Of a stretch of DNA of 60,066 nucleotides, positions 44,490 through 52,992 are shown in pieces. The stretch covers positions 1 through 60,066 of the forward strand of contig JADZFO010000026.1 of assembly GCA_020849855.1 (NCBI GenBank), given 5' to 3'. Numbering within the stretch: the first letter of the stretch is position 1; every line of letters begins with the position of its first letter. The notes under the pieces were generated by a model, which worked only from the letters and a program-made list of their open reading frames with translations, made no database searches and was not told where the DNA came from. The translations under genes were made by a program, and so were the position numbers. The DNA comes from a bacterium. Lineage in GTDB: Bacteria; 4484-113; JAFGCY01.

Positions 44490-45179
44490 ATGAATGCACA
44501 GGACATTCTGGCCGAGCTGCAGGAGCAGGGGCTGGAGAAAACACGGCTGATGTACGGCCGGCACGGCGCGCAGAAGCTTGTCTTCGGCGCCAGCTACAGC
44601 GCGATGAACACGCTGGCGAAAGTGGCGAAGAAGCAGGGCGAAGCGGCGCATGGCATCGCGCAGGAGCTCTGGGACAGCGGCTATATGGAAACGCGGGTGG
44701 TGGCCTGCCAGAGCGCCGACCCGGCCCGCAGCGACAAGGAGCTGCTGGGCGCCTGGGCCGCCGGCCTGAGCAGCCACATGGACGCCGACAACCTGGCGGC
44801 GCTGGCGGCGCTGAGCAGCGACGGGGCGAAGATGGCCGCGCTGTGGGTCAAGGAAAAGGACGAGCATGTCCTGCGCGCCGGCCTGACGAGCTACAGCCTG
44901 CTGCTGAAGAACGAGAAGAAGGTCACCAAGGCTGCGCTGGCAAAGCTGCTGGCGCGCATCGAGAAGGAGATCCACGGGCATAGCGACTTTGTGAAGGAAG
45001 CCATGAACTATCTGCTGATCGCCATCGGGACCTACAGCAGCGAGCTGCGCGAGGAGGCCATCGCGGCGGCCAAGCGCATCGGCATGGTCAACATCGACCA
45101 CGGCGAGACCAACTGCAAGACGCCGGATGCCGAGACCTACATCCGCCGGAGCGTGGCGCATCTTGAACGCCAGGACTGA
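44490..45179 (+). CDS. DNA alkylation repair protein, AlkD-like HEAT-repeat family
   Basis: 229 residues, all-helical, with the AlkD pattern: FGASYSAMNTLAKVAKKQGE, AQELWDSGYMETRVVACQSA, WVKEKDEHVLRAGLTSYSLL and EAMNYLLIAIGTYSSELREE. Classical AlkD removes N3- and N7-alkylated bases. This copy belongs to the wider family, and a glycosylase function is not certain. The ATG lies 6 nt after TAATAT (44478-44483) in a divergent pair of leaderless promoters with the amidohydrolase. Confidence 0.88.
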   Translation: MNAQDILAELQEQGLEKTRLMYGRHGAQKLVFGASYSAMNTLAKVAKKQGEAAHGIAQELWDSGYMETRVVACQSADPARSDKELLGAWAAGLSSHMDADNLAALAALSSDGAKMAALWVKEKDEHVLRAGLTSYSLLLKNEKKVTKAALAKLLARIEKEIHGHSDFVKEAMNYLLIAIGTYSSELREEAIAAAKRIGMVNIDHGETNCKTPDAETYIRRSVAHLERQD

Positions 45180-45244
45180 GCAGCAGGCGGCTGGCGGGGG
45201 GGCCGGATGGCGCCGGCGGAAGACCATCCGCACAGCTCCTGGGG

Positions 45245-45256
45245 TACTATCTGATT
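45245..45256 (+). promoter_or_regulatory. Leaderless-type promoter of ispH
   Basis: TACTAT, then CTGATT, then GTG. No ribosome site is visible. Confidence 0.6.
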
Positions 45257-46183
45257 GTGCAGGTGATCCGCGCGCGCAAAATGGGCTTTTGCTTCGGCGT
45301 CCGACGTGCCTTTGACAAGGTCATGGAGATGGCGGCGCAGGACGACGCGCGCGAGCTGGTGCTCTCCGGCGACCTGGTGCACAACACCAAGGTGATCAGC
45401 CGGGTGGGCCAGGCCGGCGCGCGGGTGATGGACCAGGCGGCGGATGTGCGCGGGGCGCGGGTGGTGATCCGCACCCACGGCACCACGCGCCAGAACTTCG
45501 AGACCCTCGCGGCCCAGAACAGTGAGGTGCATGATGCCACCTGCGTGATCGTCACCGATGCGCGGATGAAGGCCCTGGAGCTGCTGGAACGCCACCCGGT
45601 GGTGATCGTGGTGGGCAAGAAGCAGCACCCTGAGATCGTCGGCCTGGTCTCATGGCTCGAGGGGCGGTATCACGTCGTGGAGCATGAAGAGGACCTGGCC
45701 GGCCTGCCGGACTATCCCAGCGTGGGCGTGATCAGCCAGACTACCTTCTGGCCCGACCGCTTCAGCGCCTACTGCGATGGCCTGCGGGCGCGCTATCCGC
45801 TGGTGGAAGTGATCGACACGATCTGCCCGCACACCTCCAAGAACCAGGAAGCCAGCACCTACACGGCACGGATCGTGGACGTGATGCTGGTGGTGGGCGA
45901 CCCGCACAGCAGCAACAGCAAGACCCTCTTCAGCGAGGTCAGGGCGGTCAACCCGCGCAGCTATTTCATCGCCACGGCGGAGGACATCGACCCGGCCTGG
46001 CTGAGCGGACTCGACCCGCTGGCCAAGCTGGGCGGCGGCGCAGGCTTTGAGCCTGCCCTGCTGGCGAAGGGCAACGCGCCGGAGGGTTTTGACGCGACGC
46101 GGCTGGCGGTGGGCATTACCGCCGGCGCCAGCACCCCGGACTGGGTGATCGACGAGATCGAGGCGAGGTTGCGGAGCCTGTAG
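45257..46183 (+). CDS. ispH: 4-hydroxy-3-methylbut-2-enyl diphosphate reductase IspH
   Basis: The last enzyme of the MEP isoprenoid pathway, an oxygen-sensitive 4Fe-4S protein. The three cluster cysteines are Cys12 (MGFCFGVRRAF), Cys96 (DATCVIV) and Cys190 (DTICPHT). HPEIVG has the catalytic Glu, and GDPHSSNSKTL plus ITAGASTPDWVI complete the substrate site. At 308 residues it is the normal length. The GTG at 45257 is exactly 6 nt after TACTAT (45245-45250), a leaderless arrangement. The TAG stop is not native-looking: it is the second to fourth base of the GTAGGGGC end of a class A palindrome, right after ...ARLRSL. Confidence 0.97.
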   Translation: MQVIRARKMGFCFGVRRAFDKVMEMAAQDDARELVLSGDLVHNTKVISRVGQAGARVMDQAADVRGARVVIRTHGTTRQNFETLAAQNSEVHDATCVIVTDARMKALELLERHPVVIVVGKKQHPEIVGLVSWLEGRYHVVEHEEDLAGLPDYPSVGVISQTTFWPDRFSAYCDGLRARYPLVEVIDTICPHTSKNQEASTYTARIVDVMLVVGDPHSSNSKTLFSEVRAVNPRSYFIATAEDIDPAWLSGLDPLAKLGGGAGFEPALLAKGNAPEGFDATRLAVGITAGASTPDWVIDEIEARLRSL

Positions 46184-46327
46184 GGGCGCACGGATGTGCG
46201 CCCCAGCCGGGAAAGGCGGGTCAAGACCCGCCCCTACAAGATAAGACTGGCGCACATCCGTGCGCCCCTACAGGAACGGGTGGGGACAAGCCCGCCACAA
46301 CCGGGCCGACACAAGGTCGGCCCCTAC
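46180..46327. repeat. Class A palindrome array whose two ends are the stop codons of convergent genes
   Basis: Four or five hairpins: GTAGGGGCGCACGGATGTGC; GCGGGTC-AA-GACCCGCCCCTAC; GGCGCAC-ATCC-GTGCGCCCCTAC; a decayed GGTGGGGACAAGCCCGCC; GGGCCGAC-ACAAG-GTCGGCCCCTAC. The left TAG (46181-46183) stops ispH and the right CTA (46324-46326) is the TAG of the epimerase. Inner stems are mixed between the RAYT 2 and RAYT 3 types. Confidence 0.9.
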
Positions 46328-47259
46328 AAAGAGCGGAAGCCTTCGCGCCAGCTTGAGTACTTCGGCTGCCAGCCCAGCTCGGTCTTGATTTTCGTGTTCA
46401 GCGCGCCGGGGCCGGTGGTGAGCAGGTCGGTCGTAGCCCGGCCGAGGGTCAGGCGCACCATTGCCACCGGCATGCTGCGCGGGCGCGGGGCACCCAGAGC
46501 ATCGGCCAGAACCGGCAGCCAGTCGGCCTGCCGCGCCGGTTCGTCATCCACTGCGTTGTAGGCCTCGCCGGCCCGGCCACGGTCCAGCGCCGCGATGGTC
46601 GCCCCGGCGGCGTCCTCCACATGGATGAAGGAAGTCACGCCCTCGCCCTTGCCGAAGATGGGGTACATGCCGCGTTTCAGCAGTCTGCCAATCTGGCCGC
46701 TGCGGTCAAACCAGGTCCCGGGGCCATAGAAGCTGCCATAGCGCAGGGCGATCCCCTCCAGCTCACTGCAGCTGGTGACCGCGCCTTCTACTTCAGTCAT
46801 CACCTCGGCGGAGCTGCCGATCGGTTCCGGCGCGTTTGTATACATCGGGGCGCTCTCGTCCTTGGGGCCGGGGGGCAGGGGGCTGTACCAGAAGGCCGCG
46901 CTCTGGGTGACAAAGCGCCGGACGGCGAAATTCCGGGCCGCCTCCAGCAGGTTCAGGGTGCCCTCGCGGCGCACCTTGTTGTTGGCGCTGTAGGCCTTAT
47001 TCAGGTTGGCGGGGTTCATCTCGGCCGGCAGGTCGGTGAGCTCGCAGATGATCGCCTCGGGGCGGACGATCTCGACGAGGTGGCGGACCTGCTGCGCGTC
47101 AAGCGCATCACAGCGCCGGGCCCCGCCGCCCAGGCGGCTGATGATGGCCATGCCCTCGTCGCTGCGGCACATGCCGGTCACGCTGTGCCCGGCGTCGAGC
47201 AGCAGCGGTATGACCTGGCGGCCTATGGCCCCGCTGGCCCCGGCGAGCAGGATACGCAT
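46324..47259 (-). CDS. NAD(P)-dependent epimerase/dehydratase-like protein
   Basis: A 311-residue extended short-chain dehydrogenase: MRILLAGASGAIGRQVIPLL with the GxxGxxG nucleotide motif, CDALDAQQVRHLVEIVRPEA, and a later YGSFYGPGTWF. The catalytic YxxxK is not clear, so it may be an atypical member. FIHVEDAAGATIAALDRG and YNAVDDEPARQADWLPVLA are typical of the sugar epimerase/NmrA-like branch. ATG 47259 has GGAGG 5 nt upstream; an ATG at 47271 also has one. The TAG stop comes from the palindrome array. Confidence 0.85.
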   Translation of the reverse strand: MRILLAGASGAIGRQVIPLLLDAGHSVTGMCRSDEGMAIISRLGGGARRCDALDAQQVRHLVEIVRPEAIICELTDLPAEMNPANLNKAYSANNKVRREGTLNLLEAARNFAVRRFVTQSAAFWYSPLPPGPKDESAPMYTNAPEPIGSSAEVMTEVEGAVTSCSELEGIALRYGSFYGPGTWFDRSGQIGRLLKRGMYPIFGKGEGVTSFIHVEDAAGATIAALDRGRAGEAYNAVDDEPARQADWLPVLADALGAPRPRSMPVAMVRLTLGRATTDLLTTGPGALNTKIKTELGWQPKYSSWREGFRSL

Positions 47260-47447
47260 CTGTACCTCCATCTGGCCTCCACAGAACACAGTGTGGATCG
47301 CCAAAATGCAGCCCGCGTTCCCCCGCCGCTGCAACGGGCGGATCTGCGCCGGGGAGGACACCGTCCAGCCGCGGCACAGTATGAGGGACGACGGGGCAGC
47401 GGGGCAGGTTACGGCGAAAGACGCAGTAGTGCGCCATATGAGGTGGT

Positions 47448-47575
47448 ACCGGGCGCACTCTGTGCGCCCCTACAAAGAAGAACGCACTCTGCGCGCCCCT
47501 GCGGGTCAAACCGTGCGCACTTTGCGCGCCCCTGCGGGTCATACCGGGCGCACTCTGTGCTCCCCTAGTAAGAAG
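47448..47575. repeat. Array of class A palindromes, GCGCACTCTGTGCGC type
   Basis: Four related copies: GGGCGCACTCTGTGCGCCCC; a shorter GCACTCTGCGCGCCCC; GTGCGCACTTTGCGCGCCCC; GGGCGCACTCTGTGCTCCCC. They repeat at about 30-34 bp with GCGGGTCA spacers. All match the inner stem next to RAYT 2. Confidence 0.8.
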
Positions 47576-47595
47576 AAAGCGCTCTGCGCCCGTGC

Positions 47596-47625
47596 AAAAG
47601 AAAGGGCCGGGGGAAGCCCCGGCCC
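47596..47625 (-). terminator. Rho-independent terminator of pckA
   Basis: On the minus strand, GGGCCGGGG and CCCCGGCCC (47604-47612 / 47617-47625) form a 9-bp stem with a four-base loop, followed by TTTCTTTT. It lies 67 bases beyond the pckA stop. Confidence 0.85.
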
Positions 47626-47691
47626 TGTTAGGGTCAGTTTTGCCGAGTGCAGCTCGGCGCATCAGGCGGGCCGGACAGTCCGGCCCTCCAC

Positions 47692-49308
47692 CTAGCCAGC
47701 CTTCGGGCCGGCCGCGGCGACTTCGGCGCTGACGTGCGCGGCGAAGCGGCCGAACTTCTCGGCGAACATGCCAGCCAGCTTGCGGGCCTTCTCGTCGTAA
47801 GCCGCCTTGTCAGCCCAGGTGTCGCGCGGGTTAAGCACTTCGGTGGGCACGTTGGGGCAGTGCGTGGGCACCTGCAGGCCGAAGACCGGATCGGTCCAGT
47901 ACTCGGCGTTGTCCAGGTGGCCGTCGAGGGCCGCATGCAGCATGGCGCGGCTGTAGCCGATCTTGATGCGGCTGCCGGTGCCGTAGGCGCCGCCGGTCCA
48001 ACCGGTGTTGAGCAGCCAGACGCGGCAGCCGTGCTTCTCGATGCGCTCCATCAGCATGTTGCCGTAGACGCTCGGGCGCAGGGGCATGAAGGGCGCGCCG
48101 AAGCAGGTGCTGAAGGTGGCGCTGGGCTCGGTGACGCCCACTTCCGTGCCGGCGACCTTGGCGGTGTAGCCCATCAGGAAGTGGTACATCGCCTGCTCCT
48201 TGCTCAGGCGGGCCAGCGGAGGCAGCACGCCGAAGGCATCGCAGGTGAGGAAGACGATGTCGCTGGGCACCGGGCCCTTGAGGTCGGGGTCGGCATTGGA
48301 GACCGTGCGGATGTCATAGCCGCAGCGGGTGTTCTCGGTCTTGCTCTTGTCGGCGAAGTCGATCTCGCGGGTCACGGGGTCGAAGCCGACGTTCTCGATC
48401 ACGGTTCCGAACTGGTGGCAGGCCTTCCAGATCTCGGGCTCGCCGTCCTCGGAGAGGTTGATGGTCTTGGCATAGCAGCCGCCTTCATAGTTGAAGACGC
48501 CGCCGTCCCACCAGCCATGCTCGTCATCGCCGATCAGGGCGCGGTGCGGGTCCGCGGAGAGGCTGGTCTTGCCCGTGCCGGAGAGGCCGAAGAAGACCGC
48601 GGAGCGGCCGTTGGGGCCGATGTTGGCCGAGCAGTGCATGCTCATCACGCCGCGACGGGCCGGGTTGATGAAGTTCAGCACGCTGAAGATGCCCTTCTTG
48701 ATCTCGCCGGCGTACTCGGTGCCGCAGCAAATCACCATCTGCTCGTCGAAGTTCAGCAGGGTGAAGATGTCGCTCTTGGAGCCGTCGGTTGCGGGGTCGG
48801 CCTTAAGGCCGGGCATGAAGACCACGGTCCAGTCGGCCTTGTGCTCCTGGGGGTCAACCGCCTGGTCGAGGCTGATGAACTGGTTGCGGGCGAACAGGGC
48901 CTGGAAGGGGCGCTCGGAGATCACACGCACCCCGATGCGGAACTGCTTCTCGGAGCCGGCGAAAACGTCGCTGACGAAGACATCCTTGCCTTCAAGGTAC
49001 TCCGCCATGCGCTTCTTCATGTGCTCCCAGCGGTCGACGCCGATCGCCAGATTGAAGTCGTTCCAGTCGATCTCGTCGTGGATGCTCGGAGTGTCGACCC
49101 AGAAGCGGTCCTTGGGCGAGCGGCCGGTGGTCTTGCCCGTATCGCACATCAGGGCGCCGTGGCTGGAAAGGTAGCCTTCACCGCGGCGGAGGGTGTGCTC
49201 ATACAGTGCCGGTGCGCTGAGGTTGTAGTAAACGTTCTTCAGGCCCCGCAGGCCGTGCACGGAAAGGTCCGGCGCGGCGGGCTGGGCGGTTTGCATGGCG
49301 GAATCCAT
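47692..49308 (-). CDS. pckA: Phosphoenolpyruvate carboxykinase (ATP)
   Basis: Converts oxaloacetate and ATP to phosphoenolpyruvate and CO2 at the start of gluconeogenesis. 538 residues, normal length. Recognised by MCDTGKTTGRSPKDRFWV, RNQFI, the kinase-1a P-loop GLSGTGKTSLS, the metal site IGDDEHGWW, FNYEGGCYAKTINLS and the adenine-site NTGWTGGAYGTGSRIKI. The ATG has a GAGGAG site in a normal leader. A second ATG at residue 5 (MQTAQ) is possible. Its own terminator follows. Confidence 0.98.
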   Translation of the reverse strand: MDSAMQTAQPAAPDLSVHGLRGLKNVYYNLSAPALYEHTLRRGEGYLSSHGALMCDTGKTTGRSPKDRFWVDTPSIHDEIDWNDFNLAIGVDRWEHMKKRMAEYLEGKDVFVSDVFAGSEKQFRIGVRVISERPFQALFARNQFISLDQAVDPQEHKADWTVVFMPGLKADPATDGSKSDIFTLLNFDEQMVICCGTEYAGEIKKGIFSVLNFINPARRGVMSMHCSANIGPNGRSAVFFGLSGTGKTSLSADPHRALIGDDEHGWWDGGVFNYEGGCYAKTINLSEDGEPEIWKACHQFGTVIENVGFDPVTREIDFADKSKTENTRCGYDIRTVSNADPDLKGPVPSDIVFLTCDAFGVLPPLARLSKEQAMYHFLMGYTAKVAGTEVGVTEPSATFSTCFGAPFMPLRPSVYGNMLMERIEKHGCRVWLLNTGWTGGAYGTGSRIKIGYSRAMLHAALDGHLDNAEYWTDPVFGLQVPTHCPNVPTEVLNPRDTWADKAAYDEKARKLAGMFAEKFGRFAAHVSAEVAAAGPKAG

Positions 49309-49501
49309 ATATGTGGTCTCCTCTTACGAAGTGGTCGCGCAAGGCCCCTGGACGCAGCGCGCGCTGGGGCGGCGACGGGAAATTATATCGCTCGCGACAG
49401 GGGCTGTCTGCAATGTCGCAGGCAGTGAAGCCGGAATTTATGCGGCTTCAGCGCGGTCTGCTGTCTTGTGTTGCCAGCAGGTGACAAGCGGTCACTGCGC
49501 G

Positions 49502-49529
49502 CAAAAAGGGCGCCGGCATGCCGGCGCCC
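49502..49529 (-). terminator. Rho-independent terminator of Ig-like lipoprotein 1
   Basis: On the minus strand, GGGCGCCGGC (49520-49529) pairs with GCCGGCGCCC (49508-49517), followed by TTTTT. It lies 20 bases beyond the stop of the lipoprotein gene. Confidence 0.85.
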
Positions 49530-49549
49530 GTTGCCGTCACGCGCAAAGC

Positions 49550-50011
49550 CTAGAGCCAGAAGAGCGGGTCTCCGGGCCAGGGGATGGGCTGGAACTGGAA
49601 GGGCGGGTCGACATAGGGCAGGTCCGGGATCGGGATGATCGCGAAGTTCCTGCGCTCGACCTCCAGCTCCAGCACGCTCAGGTTGCCCTCAGAGTCGCGG
49701 GCGCTGAAGCGCAGGGTGTCGAAGCCGTTGCCGTCCGTGTGCCACATGAAGGCCATGGTCCCGTCGGTCTCGGTAGCGACATTCTCGCCGTTGACCTCGA
49801 AGTCGAAGTCGATGATCCCGGAGGGATCCGCCGCCGCCGCCAGGACCTGAATGTTGCCGAAAACGACATCGCCGTCTTCCACGCCGTTGACCGTGATTGC
49901 CGGACCCTCGGTGTCACCCGGGGTCTGGGGGGCTGGGGCCCCTGCGCCGCCGCAGGAAGCTGCCAGAGACATAACGCAGGCCGCAATGCCGATCAGGAAG
50001 TAGCGCTGCAT
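49550..50011 (-). CDS. Ig-like-domain lipoprotein, paralogue 1
   Basis: 153 residues: signal peptide MQRYFLIGIAACVMSLAASC with the lipid-modified cysteine, a Pro/Gly linker, then one bacterial Ig-like sandwich (GPAITVNGVEDGDVVFGNIQ ... AADPSGIIDFDFEVNGENVA ... WHTDGNGFDTLRFSARDSEG). A Pro-rich tail PIPDLPYVDPPFQFQPIPWP follows. The Asp-Pro-Ser-Gly and Asp-Ser-Glu-Gly turns are typical of cadherin-like/Big modules. The upstream gene is a close paralogue with the same architecture. A conventional ribosome site (AGGAGACAG) is present. Confidence 0.8.
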   Translation of the reverse strand: MQRYFLIGIAACVMSLAASCGGAGAPAPQTPGDTEGPAITVNGVEDGDVVFGNIQVLAAAADPSGIIDFDFEVNGENVATETDGTMAFMWHTDGNGFDTLRFSARDSEGNLSVLELEVERRNFAIIPIPDLPYVDPPFQFQPIPWPGDPLFWL

Positions 50012-50161
50012 CTTCTGTCTCCTTGGTAGATGTGTGGTCGCCCTGAGGCAACCGCATGTCTTACCCGGGGCGGCGGGTTCTGAATCGGGACGGGCTGCGA
50101 GCTGACACTTTCCGGCGGGCAGTCTGGTCCTCTGGCGGGTCAGTACCCGACACTGCGCAAC

Positions 50162-50189
50162 AAAAAAGGGCGCCGGGTGAGCGGCGCCC
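50162..50189 (-). terminator. Rho-independent terminator of Ig-like lipoprotein 2
   Basis: On the minus strand, GGGCGCCG and CGGCGCCC (50182-50189 / 50168-50175) close a six-base loop and are followed by TTTTTTG. The stem shares the GGGCGCCG core with the terminator of the paralogous gene downstream. Confidence 0.85.
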
Positions 50190-50220
50190 TTTGGCAGAGG
50201 TGGGAGTCGAAGTGCCTGTT

Positions 50221-50661
50221 TTAGAGACCGAAGTCGAAGATGTCGCCCCAGTCAACCACCGGGCCGATCGGGAAGTCCGGCCAGATGATGCCGTTGAAGC
50301 GGGTCACCGTCAGCTCCTGGGCCGTGGCATTACCCTCGCTGTCACGCGCCGTGAAGCGCAGGACATCGGTGCCGTTGCCGGCGGTATGCCAGGTGAAGCT
50401 CATGGAGCCGTCGTTCTCGGTAGCGACGTTCAGGTCATTGACCTCGAAGTCGAAGTCGACCACGCCGGAGGGGTCAGCAGCCGCAGCCGTGATGACCACA
50501 TCGCCGCCGACAGTCTGCCCGTCCTCAACACCGGTGATGGTGATTGCGGGTCCGGTCGTATCGGCCGGAACACCGGGGGCCGGAGCGCCTGAGCCACCGC
50601 CGCAGGACGCTGCCAGAGACATGACGAAGATCGCGATGCCGATCAGAAGAGTGCGGTTCAT
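50221..50661 (-). CDS. Ig-like-domain lipoprotein, paralogue 2
   Basis: 146 residues: signal MNRTLLIGIAIFVMSLAASC, a short linker and one Ig-like domain (GPAITITGVEDGQTVGGDVV ... AADPSGVVDFDFEVNDLNVA ... WHTAGNGTDVLRFTARDSEG). The tail differs (IIWPDFPIGPVVDWGDIFDF). AGGAGGAAA lies upstream of the ATG at 50661. The signal peptide, domain and terminator stem are all alike in the two genes, so this is a tandem duplication of a whole transcription unit. Confidence 0.8.
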   Translation of the reverse strand: MNRTLLIGIAIFVMSLAASCGGGSGAPAPGVPADTTGPAITITGVEDGQTVGGDVVITAAAADPSGVVDFDFEVNDLNVATENDGSMSFTWHTAGNGTDVLRFTARDSEGNATAQELTVTRFNGIIWPDFPIGPVVDWGDIFDFGL

Positions 50662-50763
50662 TTGAGTTTCCTCCTGGTGATCCTTGGTCACCTTTCGGCA
50701 ACCGCATTTGTTACCCGATCCAGGAGGAGCTAAAACAGAACAGCGCAAGATCGCCGGAAAATC

Positions 50764-52899
50764 CTACTGCGGCGGCAGGTGCATTACCAGGGCGGCGCAG
50801 CCAGTGGTGATCGTATCGAGCTGGCCCTGCAGTTCCTCACTACCGCTATTGTCGTCGGCGAAGTCGACATAGATGGGGCTAACGCTGCCGGCGAGGTTTT
50901 CATACTGGAAAGAGAAGCCGGTATGGCCCGCATTGAGATCGCCAAAGGTCCCGCTGGCGTTGTAACTGCACCCGCCAATGAGCAGCGAGCCATCCGAGGC
51001 AGTGCTCATCGCCTTGAAATAGGCCTGCCCGCCAACCGGCCAGTGACGCTGGAAAAGAACTCCGGCGGCAACCGAATCGATTGAGGTCAGTACCGCCATT
51101 TCGCTCCCGCTTTGCTTCAGGGAGCCCAGCGCCAGAACGCCGTTTGTAGTGCTGCTGAAAGCGATATCGACGGGCAGGAAGGTATCGCCGGACTGCACCA
51201 GACTGCTGTCCCATTCCACCAGGCCATCCAGATTCGATCTGGCCATCAGCTGGGACCCGACACCTATGCCTATGGCCGTGATCCGCTGTGTCAGCGGCTC
51301 GCTGCCAGTCACGCCGACCGCCGTGTAGTAGGACTGCAGGTTCGCTGGCCCATACCGCCAGGTGCGGGCAGGATCTCCGCTGGTGTTGAATTCGATCAAC
51401 AGCGGGCTGGGCTCCCAGACCGGGATGCTGAAGTCCTGATAGCCTGTTGAGCCTACCGCAATAATGCCGGCAAGACCGCCTTGCGGATCCAGGCGGGCAC
51501 AGCCACTCCAGATCGTCTCATCCTGTCGCAGGCCATCGACACCCCAGGAGCGGGCCCAGGCGAGTTCACCGTCCGTGCTGACGCTCATCATCAGCACATC
51601 CGAAGGGTCGTTGAAAGCGTTGCCGGTCAGGGTGCCGGGCAGATAGATCTGGGTCGCGTCGAGAATCACCCTGGCTGGCCGCATGGTGCGGGTACTGCTG
51701 GTGAACTCACGGGCCCAGAGTATCTCGCCGTCAGCCGACCACTTCTGCAGCAGGCCCTGCGGCTGGCCGCTGGTAGTCGTGTTTTCACCGCAGACCACCA
51801 GATCGCCATTGCTGTCCACGGCGCAGCTGTTGAACTTTCCGTTTCCCGGATCGGAAAATGCGCGAACCCAGAGCAGTTCGCCCAGCGGGTTGTACTTCCA
51901 GACAGTCGCCTGACTGCGCAGCATACTGCTTGTTGATTCGCCGCAGGCGTATATGTCGCCGTCCACGCTGGTGGTGAGGCCGCGGACTTCATCGTAGGTG
52001 TTGCGCGCCCAGGTGCGCGTCCAGGGGCCGTTGGCGTAGACAGCTCTTTCGGCGATTGACTGGCCGCCCTGGGAGTCGGTGACGCGAACCCGCATGCTGA
52101 ACTTTCCCAGGGCTTCGCATTGCGCTGGGAATATCGGGTTGAGTCCGTTATCGAAGAAAGTGCCGTCCCCAGGGTCAAACTCGAACTTGACCAGGCTGCC
52201 CTCGGCCGCGCTGCTTTGCCCAGCGTCAAGCATGCTGTCCAGCGGTGGCGGGCCCTGGTTTGGCGATGCCTGCAGCACGGCGGTGGGCAGGGGCGATCCG
52301 ACTCTGACTTCAGCCAGGCGGCTCAGATCAGTACCGGTACGCAGCACAAGCAGCACCAGGCTGCCCGCGAGTCTGATATAGGGGTCCATGCTGGCAAGCT
52401 CGACCTTATAGTCCGCAGGGCTTGCATACCAGTCCCAGCGGTCTGTTTCCCAGTTGGCGAGCCCCAGCCAGACGCTGCTGCTTTCCGCAGGGGGCGTGCT
52501 CCATTCAGCCCGCACCGTGGCAATCCGGTCATAGGCCGGAATGTTGAATACATAGCCGGCCAGGGCCAGCGCGCCAGATCCGTGCGCGCCTGTGGTCCAG
52601 GCCGGCTCGAAGGCCAGGCGCGTGCCCGCCGTGCGGACATTCTGGCTGGGCAGGATAGTCGAGTAGTCCAGGGCGGTCCGGGTCAGGTCGCTTTCTTCGT
52701 AGGAACTCTGCCTGGGGCTGGAGGGTGCGAGCTGAAGACTGCCGGGTGGTGGAAGCTGCGGCCAGCGCTTGTCTAATCCTTCAATAGGCGGTGGTCTGCC
52801 GGGTAAAGCTGCCGCGTTGCCTGCCTCCCCATGGGTGCAGCCAGCGCTTGCAGCAAGAAGGAAGGTGGCTGCAAAAGTCAGAAGTCTTTAAAGGTGCAT
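50764..52899 (-). pseudogene. Large lipoprotein gene (PKD-like plus SBBP-type propeller) with nonsense codon 4
   Basis: An intact reading frame covers residues 5-711: signal RLLTFAATFLLAASAGC with lipobox, a Pro-rich linker, an Ig/fibronectin-like region (AGYVFNIPAYDRIATVRAEW), a PKD-like block (FEFDPGDGTFF ... RVRVTDSQGGQS), then repeated propeller blades (DEVRGLTTSVDGDIYACGES, FNSCAVDSNGDLVVCGE). The natural start is the ATG at 52899, after GGAGC. Its codons are ATG CAC CTT TAA AGA CTT; the in-frame TAA (52888-52890) replaces what would be an AAA Lys in a perfect signal peptide. Without it the protein would be about 711 residues. The alternatives are reinitiation at a downstream CTG or GTG, or a base-calling error. 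The rest shows no decay. Confidence 0.75.
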
Positions 52900-52992
52900 A
52901 CCTGCTCCAGGACCAGCGGTAAGCACTGATTGTAGTGGCACATGCCTGCAGGCGCGCTGTATCATTGAGATTCGTTACTGGAGGAGTAAGCT

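Larger units (their letters stand above)
47260..47691. other. 432-base gap: palindromes and pckA terminator
   Basis: No gene is seen. From left to right: about 180 bases of non-repetitive GC-rich sequence that should hold the epimerase promoter; class A palindromes at about 47448-47575 (mostly GCGCAC..GTGCGC stems, several decayed); a minus-strand terminator at 47596-47625; and two perfect short palindromes next to the pckA stop (GCCGAGTGCAGCTCGGC and GGGCCGGACAGTCCGGCCC). Confidence 0.7.

Noticed and set aside
52516..52890. Stop-codon recoding (TAA read through) in the large lipoprotein
   Set aside because: All other genes use TAA normally as a stop and no recoding signal is visible; a single nonsense change or sequence error is simpler.
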